Below, one piece after another: positions 11,270-21,891 of a DNA stretch of 64,000 nt. Both the position numbers and the translations under genes were made by a program. Location: positions 1,054,001 to 1,118,000 of the forward strand of contig CP103035.1 of NCBI GenBank assembly GCA_024752435.1, written 5' to 3'. The notes below the pieces were generated by a model, which was given only the letters and a program-made list of their open reading frames with translations, was not told where the DNA came from and searched no databases. Numbering within the stretch: position 1 is the first letter of the stretch; each line of letters begins with the position of its first letter. This stretch comes from Allantophomopsis cytisporea. Taxonomy: Eukaryota; Ascomycota; Leotiomycetes; Phacidiales; Phacidiaceae.

Positions 11270-12252
11270 ATGTCTTTCAAAACTACAGCAACTATCGCAT
11301 CTTTCGGTGGAAAGTTGCTAAAGCTTACCCATAATGCCTCTACTACCGGCTGTGAGATGGCTTTGAATCTCTATCTTCCACCACAAGCAACAACCTCTAA
11401 GGTCCCTGTCCTATTCTACCTCTCTGGCCTCACATGCACTGGCGATAACTGTGCTGAGAAGGGTTTTTTCCAAGCCGCCGCCAGTGAGAAGGGCATCGCA
11501 ATTGTCTATCCAGATACTTCTCCACGTATGCCCCCCACTTTCAAAACACACCGCAAGAGAGCCTACAATTAACGTGTAACAACAGGCGGCCTCAAAATTG
11601 CTGGCGAAGATGACTCGTATGACTTTGGCTCCGGCGCAGGCTTCTACGTCGATGCGACAAAGGAACCTTATGCTAAGGGCTATAAGATGGAGTCCTACAT
11701 TACCAGGGAATTGCCCACCGCACTTTTCAAGGATTTCGCCTCCCAGCTAGATTCTAGCCGTGTTTCAATTACTGGTCACTCTATGGGCGGCCACGGCGCC
11801 CTAACATTATTCCTTAAGAACCCTGGCACGTACAAGAGTGTGTCGGCTTTTGCGCCTATTTCTAACCCATCTAAGTGCCCATGGGGTGAGAAGGCCTTTA
11901 CTGGCTACTTAGGAGAGGACAAGGAGGAGTGGAAGAAGCATGATGCTACTGAGCTTATTAAAGCATATAAGGGCGACTTCCCAGCATTGATTGATGTTGG
12001 TACTGGCGACAACTTTTACAAGCAGGGACAATTGCTTCCTGAGAACTTTGAGAAAGCAGCAAAGGAGGCTGGTTTGGATAAGAGCCTTACTGTGAGATAC
12101 CAGGAGGTAAGTTCGGTTCTTCTCATCCTAATCGTGGGATTTGCGATAAGAGATATACTGATTACTTGTATTAGGATTATGATCATAGCTACTTCTTCAT
12201 CTCGACTTTCTCTGCTGATCATGTTAACCATGCTGCCAAGTTCCTTCTATAG
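11270..12252 (+). CDS. S-formylglutathione hydrolase (esterase D family)
   Basis: Exons 11270-11525, 11586-12106 and 12175-12252 give 284 residues, the usual length of this family (human ESD is about 282). It hydrolyses S-formylglutathione to formate and glutathione, the second step of glutathione-dependent formaldehyde detoxification in the cytosol. Seen: LFYLSGLTCTGDNC oxyanion region, EDDSYDFGSGAGFYVDAT, nucleophile elbow GHSMGGHGA (Ser about 151), and the C-terminal DYDHSYFFISTF...DHVNHAA supplying the catalytic His. The frame also opens at a TTG six bases upstream, but 11270 is the first ATG and fits the family N-terminus. Intron 1 (60 bases) and intron 2 (68 bases) are required to keep the conserved motifs in frame. 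Confidence 0.95.
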
Positions 12253-12770
12253 TAGGTTCTTCTCTCCTTTCTTACTACAGGGGACTTGCTCAACCTTTCA
12301 GAAGCGATTCCTCCGCAAAATATAAGCTGTGAAGTAAGGATAAAATAAATATATAACGATTTCCATTTGTCTCTGGCTTAGCCTGCTCGTTTGATCACGT
12401 ATTGAGTCTCCCACCCATCTTACGACTGGGTACCGGTAAAATCGAACCTAAAGCTAGGGAAACGACGTGAATCACTTTTAAGAGAATGATGGACGGGTGC
12501 AGCTCGAAGGCCAAGGTTGTGCGGATAGGCCGAAAGCTCTGGCGTGGTGTTTGATAGGGATCCCGATTTAGATGTCTATCGCTTGTGGTGCCTTGGATTG
12601 AAGGCATGGAAGATTTACCGTGACGTTGTGGATCTGCCCTCAACTAGGTAATTAAGACAGTGAATCATCACAGCAATATTTATTTGAGGCTGAATGACTG
12701 CAATCTGAATCCACTCTATTCATATATGCGTGTAACACCCTTCTTACGCTTCTACCCAAGTTTGAGAAAG
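12253..12770. other. intergenic spacer
   Basis: Terminator region of the upstream gene (AATAAATATATAAC at about 12344) and promoter of the pyridoxamine oxidase gene. Nothing else is recognised; the open minus frame at 12395-12643 lacks any feature. Confidence 0.5.
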
Positions 12771-13545
12771 ATGGCCCTTCATCCTCCTCAGAATACATCT
12801 AAATTGATCTGTGAGCCATCACCCCATCCTCAGAGTGCTCTGATCTATAAAATTTGAACGGCTCTGATTCAGGAAATGCATAGTCGCCCCAGCAGGAGAC
12901 AAAGAGAATGCCCAAGCAGAACAGTATACGAAAGGCTCACTCGAACGTTCTCAGCTTGACGAGAGTCCCTTCGAGCAATTCCACACCTGGTTCTCTCACG
13001 CCCAGAACAATGGTGTTCACCAGCCAGAAACCGTATGCATCAGTACCGCAGAATTACCTTCTGGAAAAGTTAGCGCTCGAATGGTATACCTGAAAGAGTT
13101 AGACACCAAAGGCTTTGTTATCTACAGTAATTGGGGCACGAGCAAGAAGGCTCGCGACGTCGAGAGCAATCCTCACGCAAGCTTGACATTTTGGTGGAGA
13201 GAGCTAGAACGACAAGTACGGGTCGAGGGCAAGGTCGAAAGAATGACTAGCGAAGAAAGCCAAGTCTACTACGATACCAGAATAAGAGGAAGCAGAATTG
13301 GCGCATGGGCGAGTCGGCAAAGTAAGGTCCTCGAAGGGCGTGAAGAGCTGGAGAAGCAGGTTGAAGAGGTGGAGAAGAAGTTTGAAGGGGTAGACAAGAT
13401 CCCAATTCCTGAGTTCTGGGGTGGCTTGAGGGTCATTCCGGATATGGTGGAATTCTGGCAAGGCAGACCAAGTCGTTTACATGATCGATTTCAATACACA
13501 AAGATTGGTGAAGGTGAGTGGAAGATTGATAGACTGAGTCCATAA
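12771..13545 (+). CDS. PDX3: pyridoxamine 5'-phosphate oxidase (PNPOx)
   Basis: Exon 1 is 12771-12810 and exon 2 is 12884-13545, giving 233 residues. The FMN enzyme oxidises pyridoxamine or pyridoxine phosphate to pyridoxal 5'-phosphate (vitamin B6 salvage). The first 14 residues come from the short exon; the splice creates KLIFAPAG, the family's usual start, followed by AEQYTKGSL. Further hallmarks are ELPSGKVSARMVYLK, FVIYSNWGTSKKA, RQVRVEGKVE, GSRIGAWASRQS, PEFWGGLRV and the C-terminal EFWQGRPSRLHDR, all matching Saccharomyces Pdx3. The nearer acceptor ending at 12872 would give an immediate TGA, so 12883 is preferred. The ATG at 13081 is internal and would cut off the FMN-binding core. 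Confidence 0.93.
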
Positions 13546-15018
13546 GACAGCATCTGTTCAATTCAGTAATACACTGCGACCCAGTGTAATCTTGATACCT
13601 TGTATGTATGCCTTTGGAAAATTCCCTTCAGTTCGCCTATCAAATTTCTATAAACAGATTAGGTACGTAATTATGTTGTTGTAATAGTGATCCAAGCTGT
13701 TGCTACTGATGACTGTTACTGGTTCCTCTTTAGCTACTCGCCACGTCCCTGCCTACAATTAGCATAGTACAATAGCATGGATTACTATGTAGCCATATAT
13801 CTTATATCTATTTCACATACTCTAAGCACTTAACTTTCAATATGAGCAAACTGCTATGATTAGTTCTAAATCTTGAAGTACTTCAAGCAGTCAAAGCATA
13901 GAAGCAACTTAAATTTCAAGCTTCTCTGACATCTACATGAAGAAAAACAATCTGACAATCTCGGTGGCTGCTACTCTATGCAGCCACAAGAATCCTCAAG
14001 TTCACCAGTCAATTATGCATAGAAAGCTTCTGTGCTGACAATGTCATGAGTTGTCAACGACATGCCAGAGTAAGAATTACCGTCAAGTCTCAAATCACAC
14101 ATGACATTCTCTCTGTGAAGATGGCCAAAAAACACAATTGCTCGATAATTGATAACATAGCAAAGCCCACCACGGATCATCTTCCTGATGCTATCAGATA
14201 GTGTGAAGGAAGCGATTAGTAGGTACGGCCTGAAATGTTACAGTCTATGCCTTGGTAAGAACAGAATCAAGGGAATATCACACTATTGACTATATAACTC
14301 AACAACATGCTAATAGCAAAATACTACAAATTGTCTCTGGATGTTAAGAAGAAGCTTCAGGAATGATTCCATACCCTCCCCATAACTTTTGAGTTTACGA
14401 TTTACACATTAGTTTGATTTCCAGCATCTTCACATTCTTGGGTTTATGTTTATCCCGCACCTTGCCGGGTTCTATCACCGAGCTAGAATTTATCTATGTA
14501 CTCGAATTCTTTGTCGAGAGTGTAACATTTCACCTTGCGCCCTCGGTGAGTCTCGGCATGTCGGGATATAGTTGCTCCAACCCAGTTCGGGAGGATCTGC
14601 CGATATATAGCCGATATTTCCTGGGCCTCTGTACGTAGTGTGTTAATCCAATCGTCTCCGCAATACATCCATATTCATGCATGCTGCGAGTGCATACATG
14701 CATCAGGTACAGAGTATGTATGATTGATTGATTGAAGTATGCGCATATACACATACATATGACGAACGGGTGAATAATAAATCACTCTCCAATAAATTCT
14801 CACCAAGTCTTATGACAGTACTCTAATGGAATATCCATACTCAACACAAAATATATCGGCGAGAACGGAGCACCACCCTTAGAAGGGTAAAGCAATGACC
14901 CGCCCGAACCCATGCACGCACGCGACACCAAACAGATCTCCCACTTCTGCATCTTTGGGGCGGAAGGTCGAGCGGAGAACAAAGTGACCCCCACGCCCAG
15001 CTGTCTGGCGCGGCGAGA

Positions 15019-15045
15019 GAAAGAAAGAAAGAAAGAAAGAAAGAA
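15019..15045. repeat. (GAAA)n microsatellite
   Basis: Six full GAAA units in perfect tandem plus a partial seventh. Confidence 0.9.
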
Positions 15046-15406
15046 TCGAAACGAATGTGCTACATCATGGTGAAGAGAAACTGCTCCCCGCAAAACAAGT
15101 GAACACCGGTGAGGGAGGGTTGGTATTTGCGGCTGTCAACCTCGGATGAGCTTCTTGTTTCTTTCATCTATATCTGTTTCAACTTTTCGTATAACGCAAT
15201 GCATGAACAGAGCGTCCAGTGTAGATTCAAGAGAATAGAGTGCTGACACTTGTACGACTCGACTCAGAAACGGACTACACCGACATAATCCTTGGATGTC
15301 TTGGTTGTTGTGACATATATGGAATAATAGAATATCAAGTTGGGCCGCTCTCTTGTTGTACTGCATTTCGCCATGCGTTATACGAGACACCACAAACACT
15401 TCAACA

Positions 15407-15430
15407 CATCATCATCATCACCATCATCAT
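15407..15430. repeat. (CAT)n trinucleotide microsatellite
   Basis: Eight CAT-phase triplets, with one CAC interruption. Confidence 0.8.
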
Positions 15431-16501
15431 AATGTGTTGATGACCTGAATGCTCACTTGACATTCCATTCCGAACCAAAGGGAGTTCTGCCGATGTACCC
15501 TTGCTGCATGATTCTGTACGAAAGGTGTGACGGAATGCCCCATTATTATTACTATTACCTATTCTTAACGGAGTTCAGTCGAAGCAATAACCGACGTACA
15601 CACTCACACTCGCACTCACACGCGCATAACTGTCACATCCCTACGTTCACCCTACGTAGTACGCCCACATATGTATGCAGCTCAATAGCCGAATGCCCTG
15701 CTACAGATCCATTCATCTATCATCATTTCACCACTCTGTTTGTCTGGGGATGCAAGACTTTCCTTCTCCACGATACTTACTGAGTCCCATGTCTGAATAC
15801 TGCCCAACATTTGAGGCCCAGGCTTAGTAGGCCTCACCAACCGCTGGAGTAATATGGATACCTTTGAAGTAACCCTGACCCTGTTCCTTGCGGAGAGGGA
15901 AAACATGGAGTTCTCAGCCTGTCCGTCTCTGCAAACAACAACCCGGCCCCCCCACCATATCCGATAACCTCACGCTTCACCAGAATAATGAACCCGGTTT
16001 CTTACCATGCGCCCAATTCTTACTCGATCCTCTTCCGCCAGTCATCCTAAATAGACCTGAGACCGTCTCCGAATGCTTCTTCCGCCTGTGCCCTAGACAC
16101 TTTTAATAATGTCTCTAGCGTGGGGGGTTCAAAGAAACTGGTCAACGCGTATACGTTTGATTTGCCGGTCTTTTATTTAATATGGCTCTGCAGAATCCCA
16201 CGGTCTAAGTACTGTCTCTCTTATTCAGTCAATTGCCTTCTCTGTTTCTTTCTTTCCGTCCTACCTCCAAGATCTCTATCCTCCTCACTTTGAATCACTT
16301 ACTCTATACTCCAAAGGATCCCTAATTCCCAAGCGTTTCGGCGGAATTAGTCACAAAAGACGCTGCTCAGCCACTACTGTCACGAAACTCTTTCTTTGTT
16401 TCTCCAGCCCCCGTGCACACTGGAATACAGATTCACTACCCGCTCAGTAGCTCATAGCTGAAATCCATATAATCGAAGAATCTCTGCAAACCAAAATAGC
16501 C

Positions 16502-17324
16502 ATGGCAGTAACTCCACAAGCTCTGCGAACTCGCAACGCACCATTGACTCCTCCAAACGACGTCAATGACATGCATCCAGCACACCCCGACACCACCCAC
16601 GACCCTCTGCCCAATTCCACAGCTCACAAAAATCTGAGCGAGGAAGAACAAATTACCAGCGGCAATGCTCAGCCAAAAACACAACACAATCATATTTGGC
16701 TCATTACCGGTCCGGCCGGATGTGGAAAGACTACCGTAGCAAAATACATTGCGGAATCTATGAATCTTCCATATATTGAGGGTGATGATGTAAGTTCAAC
16801 CTTACAAAGATACCTCTTATTCTGTCAAATCTCTCTTTTGCCGCTGAATCCATGCTAATTTCTAAGAACAGTATCATCCAAAAAAGAATATCGAGAAGAT
16901 GTCCCGCGGTGAACCTCTTACGGATGAAGACCGATGGGGCTGGCTAGAGATTTTACGAAACGCTGGTGTTGAGAAGATTCACAAGGAGCAATCACAAGGC
17001 GTAGTGATCACATGCTCAGCTCTCAAGCGCCGTTACAGAGATGTTCTCCGTATTGCCAGTTACTGGGAACAGAGCGTTCTCGTCCACTTCGTCTACCTGC
17101 ATGCCGATGAGAAGGTCCTCATGGAGAGAGTTGGCGCAAGAAAGGGACATTTCATGGGCGCGACTATGGTGCACAGCCAGTTTGAAAGCTTAGAGGAGCC
17201 GCAGAAGGATGAGACGGATGTGTTGAAGGTGGATGTTAGTGGATCAATTGAAGAGGTTGAGAAGGAGGCCCTGGGTCTTGTGAGGCATGCCATCAAGCAG
17301 CAATTGGAGAAGGACTCGCAATAG
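16502..17324 (+). CDS. gluconokinase (GntK/IdnK type)
   Basis: Exons 16502-16789 and 16872-17324 give 246 residues. It phosphorylates D-gluconate to 6-phosphogluconate with ATP, feeding the pentose phosphate pathway. The P-loop GPAGCGKTT lies at about 70-78, followed by VAKYIAE, the substrate-contacting EGDD-YHPKKN (which spans the splice), RGEPLTDEDRWGWL, TCSALKRRYRDVLR and ARKGHFMGATMVHSQFESLE. All are gluconokinase hallmarks. The first 62 residues are an extra Pro/Asn/His-rich N-terminus not found in the roughly 180-residue bacterial enzymes; its role is unknown. The chosen ATG is the first in frame and is preceded by CC. Confidence 0.93.
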
Positions 17325-17958
17325 GCTTCCGAAACACTTTGGGTGCTACAACGGAAAGTAGCTGTAGCATTTATGAATGATTTACGTCTCCAACTATCAT
17401 ATGTCATTTCTAGAGCTTGATACCTCAATAATATACGTTTGTTCATACAGTTTTGGACACTATGGCTGGGCAGTGGGACGGATGCTTATTGGAAAGCAGC
17501 ATATACAATTTGCAGCTGACATATTGCGTAAAAAAAAAAAGACACTTTTGAAATCATTTCCTGCCATCTTATTATTTATTTCAGTAAATGTTAAATAGCA
17601 AATAATATGGCTCCGGGTTTCCGCCAATGCTCCATAATCCCCACGAACTATCATTGTTTGGAAGCAATACAGCGTCACTCATCGCTAATCATAAGGCAAT
17701 ACCTTTCTTATCGCTTAGTCAAAGCCGCAAAATGCAAGGCGCAAGAGAATCCATGCCCACCTCGCGCCTAGTCTTCGCCGCGAATGAGCAATGAAATCAC
17801 CTTGAGCATCCCTGCTTCGATTACTCTAACGGCGGAATTAAGGTCGCCTCAACTACGCGACCGACAGGACCATCGTCACAAAGCTTTGAAGGCGCCTCGA
17901 AAACCGATCAAATCCAAACCCAAGAAACGAACTCGACTCCACACGCCAGTCGACAACC
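17325..17958. other. intergenic spacer
   Basis: 3' region of the gluconokinase gene and promoter of the Elf1 gene. It contains an A11 run at about 17530-17540. The open plus frame from 17784 overlaps the Elf1 start and is not conserved-looking. Confidence 0.5.
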
Positions 17959-18726
17959 ATGGTGAGTTGAAATCGCCTCGCGCGCAGCCGGGCAGATCGC
18001 ACGTCGATGATTTAGAGGAGTGCATGTACTAACGCCGCATACGCAGGGCAAACGCAAGAAGGCAGCAAAGCCGCAGGGCAAGAAGAGGGTAAGTCCTCCC
18101 AGCTGGCTCGCGAGAATGTTTGGGCAGTTCGAAGCTCGAAGTCGGCACGCTCCGCTCCGATGATGCATACATACCTCACTTCGGATAGATCTTGCTCCAG
18201 AGAGGAAGACGTACCTTACTGACGATTTTCGATGTGCTTAGAACGAACCTCTCGCAACTACGTTCGCCTGCCTATTCTGTAACCATGAGAATTCCATCAC
18301 CGTCAAGTTAGATAAGAAGGTGGGAGTGGGTCAACTATCCTGCAAGGTCTGTGGACAGAGCTTTCAATGCAGTGTCAATTGTAAGTCAATCTCAGTTGCC
18401 CCGCGTTCAAGCACCGCCGGCGTGCGCCTTCTTACGTATCCTCTTCGTTTCCTTGTCTATTTGTGTATATTTGGATAGTTAGCCGGACTGGACCTAATAT
18501 GTCTCTTCACTTAGATCTCTCGGCCGCTGTCGATGTCTACTCGGAATGGGTCGACGCCTGTGACTCTGTTGCGAAGCAGAATGGAGGAGCTGACGATGGC
18601 GATCTGGAAGAAGCACCGTCAAGAAGACTTATGGCGGGTAGACCAAGCGCAAGGGATGAGGATCGTGATGACGACGACGAGGATGGATACGCAGGTGATG
18701 GGATCGTAGCCGATGACGAATATTAA
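17959..18726 (+). CDS. ELF1: transcription elongation factor 1 homologue (Elf1, zinc ribbon)
   Basis: Four exons: 17959-17961 (only the ATG), 18047-18088, 18242-18380 and 18515-18726, giving 131 residues. Elf1 is a small nuclear factor that travels with RNA polymerase II and helps it pass nucleosomes. The order is a basic start (MGKRKKAAK), a four-cysteine zinc ribbon (CLFC at 25-28 and CKVC at 49-52, with GQSFQCSVNYLS after it), VDVYSEWVDACD, and an Asp/Glu-rich tail of about 45 residues as usual in fungi. The first intron directly follows the start codon, so the whole protein after Met comes from later exons. All donors are GTGAG or GTAAG and acceptors CAG/TAG. Confidence 0.93.
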
Positions 18727-19002
18727 AAGGGTTGTCATACTTTATTCCGGCGTTTAGGTGCAGGCAAACGAGCATGGGTTTACTTGAAGGTTTCATTGGC
18801 AACCTGTTTCTACGCTGTGGATTATAGTGATGTCGTACTCAGAAATGAATGCTGCGCCCTAGAACCCCTAATGGCAATGCTACTCGACTAGTTTACAGTC
18901 TTCTGTGACTTCAAAATGGTAAATAACAACTCCATGAGCGCCCTTGTCCAAATCTCCATACAGAAGGAGGCCCTTTCCGATACACATAAATCTGATGCTC
19001 AT

Positions 19003-19969
19003 CTACATGGTGTAAAATCTGTCTCCAAAATCTCCAAGTCCAGGAACAATGTAGCTAGACAAAGGTCAGTAAGTAAAAAGAAAGTTTGGGGAACATGACT
19101 TAGGGGGCGGATGCATACTTCTTCTCATCAAGACCCTGCAATTCAATGTTAGCAAATATTTGAAAGAAACAAAGAGTTCAGCACAAACCTCGTCAATGAA
19201 AGATGTGACTACTCTCAGCTTAGGAAACTTCTTAGCAAATGTCTCGATTCCCTCTGGACTGGCAATGAGGTTGAGGAAAAGAATGCGGTCTTCTGGGACA
19301 CCTCTCTCGATCAAGACCTGAACAGCCATAGTCGCCGAACCACCTATTGTACTGGTTAGTCTCAAATGACACAGATTGTAGCATTATTCTTCCGCACCTG
19401 TAGCAAACATTGGGTCCAACAGAAGAACCCATCTGTCAGCAATATCCTCTGGAAGCTTATCATAGAAAAGCTTTGGCTTGGAAGTCTCCTCGTCTCTTTG
19501 AATGAGAATCTTTCCAATTCGTACAGATCGGCAGCAATCACGAAGACCCTGTTCCATAGCCTCACCAGCGCGCATGATGGAGACACCACAGATCTTTCCC
19601 TGGAACATAACGCCATTGTAGTTTCGTCCAACTGGGGTGGTGACGGTGTGCTCGACGACTGGGAGATGATTCAAGCCCTCTTCGACGAGAAGACGGATAA
19701 TTCTGTTCGAGGAAAAGATAAACTCGGCACGCTGGGTGTTCTTGTCTCTGATAATGCTACAATCCAAAGACGACGGTCAGTATATACCGCCACCTTTGGC
19801 ATCGAAGGACCTACGTCAAAAGTGCAATCAGCTGTGGTGTCTGGGGCAGCACATGCACATTTTCGTAGGAGACCTCGGTTGAGACAGTGGCTATAGGTTT
19901 ATTCTTCTCAGATCGGTAATCTGGGCCTACACAGGCACTTGGAGTACGAAGAGCAGCATTCGAAGACAT
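19003..19969 (-). CDS. FUR1: uracil phosphoribosyltransferase
   Basis: Five exons, read from high to low coordinate: 19969-19815, 19756-19398, 19343-19189, 19135-19119 (only 17 bases) and 19054-19003, giving 245 residues. The enzyme makes UMP from uracil and PRPP (pyrimidine salvage) and in fungi is the entry point for 5-fluorocytosine activation. Motifs seen: ENVHVLPQTPQLIALLT, RDKNT, FIFSSNRIIRLLVEEGLN, ICGVSIMRAGEAMEQGLR, the PRPP loop LLLDPMFATGGSA (crossing an intron), and the uracil-binding end GLDEKN-YIVPGLGDFGDR, which spans the 17-base exon. The sum of exon lengths is a multiple of three only with the microexon included. Convergent with the Elf1 gene. Confidence 0.93.
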
Positions 19970-20348
19970 TTTTATTGTTGTATTAAGAATGAAGAAGGTC
20001 GAATGAGGTGCAAATTTGGAGGGAAACGGGATGTTTTCAGGGCGAAGACGAGGCTGTGGGATTAGATCAGGGTACGATCCCGAGCTCGATAGCCTCACCA
20101 AGGGCAACTCCGATAAGATATAGATAGATAGGCTAGGCGCGATACCAATGAACCCTGGCAATTGAACAGTGTCCGATATACTATTAGTGAGCTGTAGATA
20201 GATATAAGGTAATTGCCAAGAGGAGCACCAAATTATCTTTTATCTGTAGTAGCATGGGTCACTTCAAGGGGTCTCAAGTGTAAAGTCGAGTAAGAGATGC
20301 GGTACAGATTAGTGATAAATAGGTATTGTGGTAGGCTTTCTTTCAGCT
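19970..20348. other. intergenic between two minus-strand genes
   Basis: Promoter of the uracil phosphoribosyltransferase gene and 3' end of the E2 gene. No other feature recognised. Confidence 0.5.
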
Positions 20349-21891
20349 CTACGGCGACCCCCGCATACGGATCATATAGATATCAGGCTCCTCTACGAAC
20401 TTCCTCACAACTTCTGCCGCACGCGCCATGGTTGCTCCATCCACCACTCGGTGGTCGGCGCTCCAGCTGAAGTTACACACGTCCTTCCGCACCACCGCCC
20501 CTGTCGCATCAAAAGCGGGTATCGTTTTCATCTTCCCAATCCCCAGAATAGCAACTTCTTTATCTACAATAACAGGCGATACATATGTACCTCCGATGCT
20601 ACCAATGTTCGATACAGTGATTGTTCCTCCGGAGAGGTCCTGAAATGAAAGCTTCCCAGCAGCAGCTAACGCTTGAAGACGCCTAACCTCAGTAGCTATG
20701 TCAAGGATGCTTAATGTAGCAACGTCCTTGATTACGGGAACAAGAAGACCCTGTGGAGTATCCATTGCTATCCCAATATTGTGTTGTGATCGTATTGTCA
20801 ATGATGGCTTTGCGGTGTCGGAGGTATCAACGCGGGAATTGAGAATGGGATATTCGTCAAGAGCAAAAGACATGGCTTTGATGATAAATGGTAAGTATGA
20901 AAGTTTATCAACGCCATCGATAGGTACCTTGCTCAACTTCCCGTTCACTCGATGTCTTAACAAAGAAAGCGCAGAGAAATCAATCTCATCGGCATACAAG
21001 AAATGGGGTATGCTGAGTGATTTAGTCATAGTCTTGAACATCTGCAGTTGCATGTTGCTTAGTGACACTGTCGTCTCTGTTTGCGGACCGCCTTGAGTTG
21101 ATGCTCTTTTAGAGCTGGGGGCAGTCACAGCATTGCGACCTTCTGCGAACTTATAAACGTCTTCCTTCATGACTCTACCGTCCTTCCCAGAACCTGTGAC
21201 ACTTGAAAGATCAACTTGAAGTTCTTTTAGCAGATGTCTGACTGCTGGTGTCGCCAGACCAGCATGCTTGGATTCTTGCTTTATGTAGAGAGGTCCGGAT
21301 CCTTCATCACTCTGTATGGGGGACTCCTGAGACGTCCGAGGCGGTTCTGTGTCTGGTCCTGTATCTGTAGATTGTTTGATCGATTCCTCTCCTTCGGTGG
21401 TCGCAGTCAATGCCTCCAATTGTTTTTCATCAACTTCTCCTTGTATATCGATATCCACAAGCGGTTTGCCAACTATTGCCATTTCTCCAGCTTCATAATG
21501 TAATTTCTTGATAACGCCGGTAAAGCGACTCGTAATCTCCACAGAGGCCTTGTCGCTTTGCACTTCACATAGCTTTGCAAACTCCTCAACTCGCGCACCC
21601 GGTTCTACAAACCACTGAATGACCTCACACTCTCTGATACCTGAAATCACTACCATCAGTATCCATGTATAAACATAGTATTAGGATGATAATCTGACCT
21701 TCTCCAATATCTGCCATCAAAAATGGTTTGACAATCTGCAACCTGGAAGATGCACTCAGCCATCGTCTCGGGTATTGTCCCGAGAGTTTGAGGTTCGTGT
21801 GTCGAAGATATGGCTGTGCGGGAGTAGATGAGGAGAGTAGAAAACGATGGACGGAAGCTTTCGCATACGTCGAGCCACCCATCAGGACCAT
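20349..21891 (-). CDS. branched-chain 2-oxoacid dehydrogenase E2 (dihydrolipoyl transacylase)
   Basis: Exon 1 is 21891-21699 and exon 2 is 21640-20349, giving 494 residues. It forms the core of the mitochondrial branched-chain 2-oxoacid dehydrogenase complex and moves the acyl group from lipoyl-lysine to CoA. An Arg/Ser-rich presequence (MVLMGGSTYAKASVHRF) comes first, then the lipoyl domain (ADIGEG-GIRECEV; lipoylated Lys about 95 in EVQSDKASVEI), a Glu/Ser/Pro linker, the peripheral E3-binding domain (ATPAVRHLLKELQVDLSSV...GRVMKEDV) and the catalytic domain with SLSIPHFLYADEID and the active-site motif DHRVVDG (His about 461, Asp about 465). SIPHF and GIRECEV favour the branched-chain enzyme over pyruvate or 2-oxoglutarate E2. 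Confidence 0.93.

Larger units (their letters stand above)
13546..16501. other. 3 kb gene-poor spacer
   Basis: No gene recognised. It contains a GAAA array and an ATC array (listed separately), a CACTCACAC-rich tract near 15600-15625, and CT-rich DNA from about 16210 to 16430 that is the likely promoter of the gluconokinase gene. Open frames of 60-108 codons here (for example 15457-15783) are built on simple repeats and show no family features. Confidence 0.65.

Noticed and set aside
12908..13093. 61-codon frame overlapping the PNP oxidase gene
   Set aside because: It is a shadow frame; the conserved PNPOx sequence reads in another frame through the same bases.
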